Source: Agelaius tricolor
Taxonomy: Eukaryota; Chordata; Aves; Passeriformes; Icteridae
Direction: 5' to 3'
DNA: 64,000 nt
Assembly (NCBI GenBank): GCA_023055355.1
Contig: JALJCS010000037.1
Span: 5,828,001 to 5,892,000 of the forward strand
The stretch's first letter is position 1; the number at the start of each line of letters is the position of its first letter. The translations under genes were made by a program, and so were the position numbers. Below, piece after piece: positions 57,055 to 64,000 of the stretch. The notes beneath the pieces were generated by a model. That model was given only the letters and a program-made list of their open reading frames with translations. It had not been told where the DNA came from and searched no databases.

Positions 57055-58643
57055 GGAGTATAGCTACCAAATGTGGAGAGACTAAGTCCTCATAGTCCAG
57101 CCAACAGAGTTTGCCTAGTCGCGTTGGGAAGATAATGGCCCTGCCTGGTTAACTCAAGGTTAAGTCCTGGTGAACTCAAGGTTCTATTATAGTCCATTGC
57201 TGAGGGGGGAAACAGAATCTTGAAATGGCTGAGGGGGAACAGATCCAATCAAGAAGAAGAAGTCTATTGAAATTGCTGAGGGGGAAAAAGGTATTGAAGA
57301 CGGGTACAGACAGTCCATGTTCTCAGCAGGATAAGTCAGTAGCAGCAGTGAGTGGGACCCACTGTTTCAGGACTGCTTTCTGGGGGAAACCAGTCTAGGT
57401 CCTGTAGGCACATCTCTAGGCAACACTCAGCAGGCATCCTGCTTCAGTCAGGCCAGCACCCCTGCATCAGAATTACAGGTGTCTCAGTCTCAGTCCTTGG
57501 GAGGGGGGCTTCAACCTCGGTGCCTCACGGTGGTAGTGGAGCAGAGGAAGGATTTTCCATGGGGGGGCTACCAAGTTGCCCCAGCAAGTTCATCTGGCCA
57601 AGAGGTGGGAAAATTCCTGGTCTATTGTCGTGAAGCAGGTGCAAGCATATAGGCTGGGTCGCCCTTTGGCAGGCCCTGCTAGAAGCAGTCACTGAAGACA
57701 CAGCTGTGAACAATCCCTTGGCAGGCCAGAATTCTGCTCAGGGGCCTCAGGATTTTTGGTGTTCATCCATTACTGGCAGGCCAGAATTCCCATCGGTGTC
57801 TTTAGGGTCCAAGTGTCTGTCCTGGGAATGGTCGTGAGGCAAATGAGGGGAACTTTAGACTGTCTTTCACACGTATCAGAAAATCTATTTACTGAAATAG
57901 CCAAAAAGAATGCATAACATTTACAATTGAGGGGGAAAAAGAAAACCAAACTCAAACCGTTGGAGCAATATCATTCTAGAGAATGCCATGTCTCTATGAA
58001 AAATACAAAAAAATTTCTGTTTTCAAACGCACCCACAAATCACCATTTTGCATCCTTTTTGTTGTTGTTGTTGTTTGTTTTAAAGCTCTGGCACTTATCT
58101 GATTCCTTTTTGAGTTAGTTCAGCTCATTAATCTAGTAAGAAAGCTGCTAAAATTAAACGGAAAAACCTATGGGGAACAGGATGCCACTTCAGCCATGTT
58201 GTAGGGAAGCATTAGGTCAGCCTTCTGTCTTGTAGAAATACATCTGTCATATAGGAAAATCACTGCGTAGCACTATCTTATTTTGAACTTTCTCATTGCT
58301 ACTGGGTTCCTGAATGATCAAGATGGTTTAAACCAAACAACAGCCAGCCCTCTAAGATACTCCCCAAACTATTGCAATGGAATAACTTGATCAGGTGAAG
58401 AGCTCACTATGCAAAAGCTGAATATGATGTCAAGAATGCTTTGTTGTGGATTACCATTGTTTGGGATCATTTATCCCTTACCCTCCCATGTAGGTATAGG
58501 AAAAAATTAAGAAACCACAAGGCTTTTACAGCTGTTCTTGTATTTTGGGATCGTAAGGACTTGGGTTGGTAAACAAAACTGTGGTGAGTTTTACTATTGA
58601 CTTTATCGCTGTTTCACTTTGAATTAACTGCTTTGCATTTCAG

Positions 58644-58774
58644 CTTACCCATCAGTATAATGAGAAGAAGAATATCTTCCTTCCTGCCCAAAAGATGTTG
58701 AATTATGCCTGTGATGTCACGGACTTAAAGACGAAAACCATTGTGATTGAAAGGAAGTATTGGCATGCCACAAG
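58644..58774 (+). CDS. Second copy of the 131-nt candidate exon
   Basis: Identical in sequence, splice acceptor (TGCATTTCAG) and donor (GTAACT) to 1458-1588. The open frame is intact, so nothing in the exon tells which copy, if either, is functional. It lies about 770 bp to the right of the ERV and on the opposite strand to it. Confidence 0.5.
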
Positions 58775-58887
58775 GTAACTGGAGTGAGCTGTCTTTCCTC
58801 CTCAGCTTCACTGTGATAGTAGAATTTTAATTAGCAGTTCCAAAACTTTGTCTTAGCATAGTCTGGTGACATATCTCAGTAGAGCAG

Positions 58888-59743
58888 TGTCCTAGGGTGA
58901 CTTTATGATGCTTGTATCCCCAGCCATCTGTTCTGTTAATGCTGGATATTCTATTCTCTGCCTTCAAGACTGGTTCTGAGAGCAAAGGTTGGGAGAAGAA
59001 GAAGCACGGAGTTTGTTATCACAGGCTGCACTCACTCTTCTAAAAGCAACACTGCTCCACATTCTGTGCTGCACTGTGTTGTCTGGGCACTGATGGAGCA
59101 GAACAGAGTGTTGTTTGCTTTTCAGTTGGTTTAGCTGGCTGAGGCAGAGTTTTCCCTGGACTGTCTTTTTTTCTTTCCCTTTTCTTGGAACTGTTCAAAC
59201 CTGCTCCAGACTGGGACCTGGAGAGCACTGAGAGCTTGCACTTTGTGGCCACCTCTGTTCTGAAACCAATTGAAGATGGGGAATGGGAGTTCTACCAATG
59301 GGTTCATTTGTCATATTTGCATTGAAAATGTAGAAAGTTCAGAAGCAGGAAGACTTCATTTATTTCCTCATTTTGGAACCCCTCCCCATGAAAGGGACCA
59401 CCGATTCATTTTGAGCAACAAACTACGCGTGCTTAATAGCTTTTGAACTAATTACCATACGAAGTGAGGAATGATGGGATGTACCTAAATTATGAACATG
59501 TATTTGTCTTTTGGGTATTCAATACTTGTATAGATAAAAAGACTCTGTTATCACCTCTAAATCACAGTGTGTATTTGGGAGCTATCCCGCACGCTGCCCA
59601 GCGTTGCAATAGACATACACTTTCTAATTTTGAACTGTTAGGGAGCCTTTGTCCGTCACAGTTGGATATCAGTACTAGATCAATATTTTTAATAAATCAC
59701 CCCTTCTTGAGGATTGCTGCCAAATTTGCCCTAAACCAAGACA
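58888..59743 (+). mobile_element. Second copy of the mosaic solo LTR
   Basis: Duplicate of 1702-2557, including its AGCAG target-site duplications. It was carried by the long duplication, not an independent insertion. Confidence 0.88.
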
Positions 59744-59757
59744 AGCAGGGTCTGCGA

Positions 59758-59851
59758 TTTAGAGAATGATGGAATCACTTTGGTTGGAAAAGACCTTGAA
59801 GAACATTGAGTCTAAATGTAATTAGCAAACACAACCATCAAGAAATGTTGT
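59758..59851 (-). mobile_element. Second copy of the CR1-like scrap
   Basis: Duplicate of 2572-2665. Confidence 0.5.
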
Positions 59852-62800
59852 GTTGTCTGAAGAGAACATGGTTTATCAGGTAAGCTTTGCAAGTATTTGT
59901 GTCATCACAAGCATGCATGTCCAATGCATTAGATGGGTATATAATAAGAAACCTGTGCAAATCAACAGAATGATTCTCAGGGTAGGATATTGGCATGTTT
60001 CATCCTTCTTCCCGACTTCTTCCAATGAATTACTTTTACAAAGTAATGATTGGAATTGTTACTCTTTTGACGGTTCTTGTTGTATTACTGACATTTTTGG
60101 CATAGGAACGCCAAATAGGTTAATTCACCTAGTTTTTCAGATAAAGACCAAGATTGAGTGTTGCTTAAGCTGGAGGCAGAAATATTTAAATCTTCCAGCC
60201 TCCTTCTTAGTACCTAATTTCTCTTACAATATCAGTGCACAATCTTGTCCCTTAAGGTCCAGCTAGCTCAGTTTATACCAACAGGGTGACTTTAGTAGGG
60301 CTCACGTGATGCTGCACACAGAAGCCCTCAGGGTGCACCTCTAGCAGACAGTAATTCATGCAGTTGGACCATCCCAGTGCTGACTTTGGATCACCAGAAG
60401 AGTAGAACTAGAGAGATTTGATGGAGAGCTCTCTGGAGGAAGTGGCCTGAAGAAGACAGCAGAAATCCCATCTGTGTGTTTGTACAAATAACGTGAATAC
60501 CATTTACAGGAAAAGATCTTCAAATCCATCTAGCTTTTTCTGCAGATTATTTGTCAACTATCTGCATTACATGGACAGTTCCACTGAGCATCTGAAATAC
60601 AGCTGCGTTTAAGTGGATTGATTCAGGGTTGGAAAGCAGTGAAATAAAGCTTTTCAGGAATAGCTGACATCCAAGTCCCGCAGAAATTTACCTATTTTTA
60701 ATGTCCAGATGCTTTTTAAAATAATGGGTGACCATTTAGCTACCTAATAGCTTTAATCAGAAATACAAAGAAAATTTTAAACTCCCATCTTTTATAGCTT
60801 GAATATTTTTCTTTGTTTCTTTCCTGGTTTCCAATTCAGGTCTACAAATCATATGATTAGGTAATGAGAACTCATGCTGTATAAAAATATTTCCTGCTAA
60901 ACTTCCAAGTCAAGGCCATGTTTTTCCCGGAACTGTTTAAAAAAATAAAATTCTATCTGGATTCTCTCTAGCCCACACTCATCATTATACAAAATCATTT
61001 AAATATTATATTTTGACTTTACATGGTGCAATTATATTCAGAAATCCAAGGCTCTATTGTTAGATTGTTTGTATGGTTTTCTGGCAATTCTAACTTCCCA
61101 CAACCACTCTTGGCAGCTATATATTTTTGCAGCAAGGCATCACAGGGGTCTGTGAGAAGTTTTAATGTGAAGCAGAGCTAACATTAAAATACACGTGACA
61201 TACTCAAAATATTTCACTTCAGAAAGTTACAGTTTGCTTAGATGGAATGAAATATGAAATAAATGAACCTCACACAACCTTTCTAAATCTTGGAAATCTA
61301 TTACCTGAACTTTGAGTCAGTTTGCAGGACAGGACTCTGTAGAAATGCAAATGTGAAGTCCAAGGAATAGAGCAGAAGGTGTATTGGGCAGGGGTACAGA
61401 AGATTGCTCTGAAGGGTGATGTAAGCAAGATTGCATCCTATAAAGATAGCAGCTGCTTCTGCTGGTGCCAACATAGAGAATTTGCGCCACCAGCCTAGTT
61501 TTCTGGGGACATTTGACCTGTACACTCTTGAGGGCTTGTAGATGTGAATGAATCTGTCCTTTGATCTGTTTTTTTCTTTTCAAAGTCTATGACCTGACTT
61601 GCTATTGTGTACTGTACTGTATCGTTTTATGAACAGACATGTTTCTTCTGTTTGAAAGCTGTAGTTGAAAGTGAGCTTGCAATCATGAGTTGGCTGTCAA
61701 AAGAATTAATTTTCTGCTTTAAGCAAAATATCAATAGAAACAGTCCATCCACTCCTATGATACAGATTCCTTTTGAATTTACAGGGTAATTTGCATCAGT
61801 GAGTATAATGCATGTGCAATAAATACACCTTGCTTGGTTTCTAATGATGATAATAGTCCTCTTTGTATTACTCTAAGGATTGAACTCACCATCATTATTT
61901 TCCTGTTCTCATTGAAGTGTAAAGGAAAAATAGTTTTGCATTAACCAAGGAGTAAAATGCATGGATTTAGCATCATTCTTGCAAGTAGTCCTCGATTCTG
62001 AAAATACCTCTCAGAAGCTGCATCAAATGGGAAAGCTAGACAGATGGCAGAATGCAGAACCTGCCATTTAGGATCAGGTACAAAATAACACCCAAGAAAT
62101 TCTTCATGGATGCTGCATAAGTACAAAGACGCCGTTATTTAAAAGAGAAAAATAGTCAATGTGAAATGTGTTTGATGAATAAAAAGCTATGCTAATCAAG
62201 AGACTACAGTGCCAAGTGTGCTACAAGGCTTTTTTGTAATTCACATCATTCCCAGCATGAAAAAATACTATTTTTATTGTAGATTGCTTAAGAGTGCACA
62301 ACAGTTTGGAAAAAAGTGCTTTGCTTTTTCTATTCATAGGAACTGTGTATCATGGTAAGAGATCCTGTAGACAGGTTTTGGAAAACAATGTTATTTTGAA
62401 GATTCATTCCATTCAGAAATACTTCACATGAAAAAATTTGATCTGCTCTCCATCCTGAAGACTCTTAAAGGAAAATGTCTTTGTTGCATTCTCTTCACAC
62501 TAGTTCAGGAGCTCAGTCTTACCTGCATTCTAATGCTTTTTTATGTTCCTGATGGCATGGCTTAGACATCCTTGTCTCCATTACCATCATGATTTCCAGA
62601 TCAAGTGATGAGAATTTGTCTTCAGGATTGGTGAAGTTAAGTGTCATAACATTTTTGTCAAGTCAGTTTGAAGGGGTTTTTTTTGCCAAAGGAATCTCTT
62701 CCTTCCTAATGAAAACCATTGGCAATAGCAAACCTACTCAGTTTTTCAGTCAATAAGTCAAATAATACATCTCCACTGTACAAGGTCCTCCCTTTGTTTT

Positions 62801-64000
62801 TTTTTTCACCAGAAGAAAACTGCTGTTTTCTTCTTCTTCTATCACCTTAGACTTACTTTCTTCCAAAATCTTTTTAAACCTTTAGATTTCTCTTTATAGC
62901 TAATTACTTTCACAGTGGGCTATAGCATATGTATTTGAAAAGACCATTTGTACATATCCAAATGGCTTACTTCTATTCTATTAAGAAATGGCTGCACTTC
63001 TATTAAGGAAACATAAAGGTGCAGTAATATTTTTTCTTCTACAAAATTTAAAAACCCCCAACTATTAAAAATGATACCAGCAAATGATGTCTGTAAGACT
63101 GAGGCAGGAGGCTTTTTCCAGAACAATGTGCAGTTCTTCCCAATTCTATTTTTCCCTCCGATTACTTTGTACAAAAATCGTTTTACACAGTCTTCTAATA
63201 GTGGCATGTTACTAGTGGGGTAGAGTATTGCCCTGCCAGCATTGGAATTGACTCGACTGTAGTTGTGTTCAAATCTGCTGATGAGACAAGGTTTTTTTGC
63301 TGAACGCACTTCAGCAAGCAAGAGAGCTTCTTAGTCTTAAGACGCTATGAGTCCCAGAAGAAGATGAATGAGGTGATGACATGCCTTGTGTTCTGAAGAG
63401 AGATCAAAACTTATTTCTGGGGTCACCCCCCCTCTTGGTACAGAAAGCGCACAGAGGGCTTTGAAGCAGCACTTTCACCCTCTTTGCATTCACTAGTAAA
63501 TCGGAGACAGAGCTTGCCCCAAGGTTTGGGCAAAAATACTCTTTTGATGCAACTCTTCACCAGACAAAATCTCTGGGAAAATTTGCAGTGGCAGAAAGCA
63601 AGCCCTTCCTGGGAAATCTACTGAAACGGTTCAGAAGTTACTCCCATTCCCTGTTGCTAACCTCTGCTGTCTAGCTGTCCGATATGTTTGGGACCATGTT
63701 GAAATCATTCTAAACAATGGACTGACGCTGCACTGTTGAGTAAACATAGGTCTTTTCCATAGGTGTCAGGGAAAAATATTTCTGTTGGTAAAAATGATAG
63801 AAAACAATACCAGCATGGCAGAAAAACAATTACATCAATAGAATGAAGATGCCCAGAATTCTCCTTTTGAAGTTACACACAGTCAATATTTTCTCAAGAA
63901 GGTTGTGAAACTTAATAAGGAGTACAGTCCACGTGACTGGTGCACAAGTTCATGTCTCCACCTTACAAAATACATATTATTAAAAGAAAAATGTTCTGCC
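59852..64000. other. No recognisable gene (copy B of 2666-6814)
   Basis: Same sequence as 2666-6814 with four of the noted substitutions. The small open frames recur unchanged simply because the DNA is duplicated; that is not evidence of selection. Confidence 0.5.

Larger units (their letters stand above)
45144..57871 (-). mobile_element. Endogenous retrovirus, full-length but defective
   Basis: Two LTRs (45144-46129 and 55600-57871) enclose, in minus-strand order, gag, protease, reverse transcriptase, RNase H, integrase and env remnants. Flanks read GGTAT on the left (45139-45143) and CGTAT on the right (57872-57876), a probable 5-bp target duplication with one mismatch. Pol reads as gamma/ERV-L-like (TRLPQGYKHS in RT, YTTWEKGL before RNase H), but exact class needs a tree. 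All genes carry stops or frameshifts, so it is not competent. Later insertions are an LTR in env (46954-47624) and an LTR in the 5' LTR (55784-57054), itself carrying another LTR (56367-56975). No clear primer-binding site or polypurine tract was found at the expected places. Confidence 0.93.
55600..57871 (-). mobile_element. 5' LTR of the ERV, enlarged by nested insertions
   Basis: It runs from TGTCACGATCC to TTTCACA. Without the 1271-bp insert (plus 5-bp duplication) it is about 996 bp, matching the 986-bp 3' LTR. A TATA box (TTCTATAAATT, minus strand) lies near 55690. The right 685 bases equal 1-685 of the window. Confidence 0.9.
57187..64000. repeat. Copy B of the long direct repeat
   Basis: Copy of 1-6814 at offset +57,186, same orientation, with the substitutions listed for copy A and no indel seen. 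The end is the window edge. Confidence 0.95.

Overview
The window looks like bird genomic DNA, and a gene-poor, repeat-rich part of it. The evidence is repeated CR1 LINE fragments with the avian 3' region, several families of avian-type solo LTRs, an alpharetrovirus-like Env transmembrane fragment, and spliced-looking short exons without any prokaryotic gene organisation. A dense load of nested endogenous retroviruses (ERVs), a satellite array and a near-identical long duplication would fit a W chromosome or another non-recombining or ampliconic region. That placement is inference; nothing here proves the chromosome.

Layout. Bases 1-6814 recur in direct orientation at 57187-64000 with no indel seen and only a handful of substitutions, so the window spans about one period (57,186 bp) of a long direct repeat. 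Each copy holds the outer part of an ERV LTR, one 131-nt exon-like segment on the + strand and the same solo LTR. From 2.7 to 31.5 kb the sequence is mostly unrecognised, punctuated by CR1 fragments (9.0, 10.6-11.3, 19.2-19.6 kb), solo LTRs (12.7, 15.8, 18.0 kb; a partial one near 22.3 kb), a degenerate repeat family (20.7-21.8 and 25.2-25.8 kb) and a GGCAAG-rich domain with a strand switch (23.7-25.0 kb). At 31.6-33.15 kb lies the 3' end of an alpha-like provirus (LTR, polypurine tract, Env TM) on the minus strand. It abuts a tandem array of a 431-bp unit (33.2-38.0 kb), which is homogeneous in the centre and diverged at both edges.

From 38.8 to 45.1 kb there are GAAA microsatellites inside a local duplication, CR1 copies, one of them split by an LTR, and minus-strand exon candidates. 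The best is a 201-nt in-frame exon at 44831-45031. From 45144 to 57871 sits a complete but broken ERV on the minus strand (LTR, gag, pro, pol, env, LTR). It carries an LTR inserted in env, and its 5' LTR carries an LTR that itself contains another LTR. Its reverse-transcriptase frame is broken at the catalytic motif, by a stop codon followed by a 59-nt G-rich (sense strand) run.

No complete host gene can be assembled from the window. The exon calls rest on reading frame plus splice signals and I could not name their genes. No tRNA, rRNA or CRISPR was recognised.
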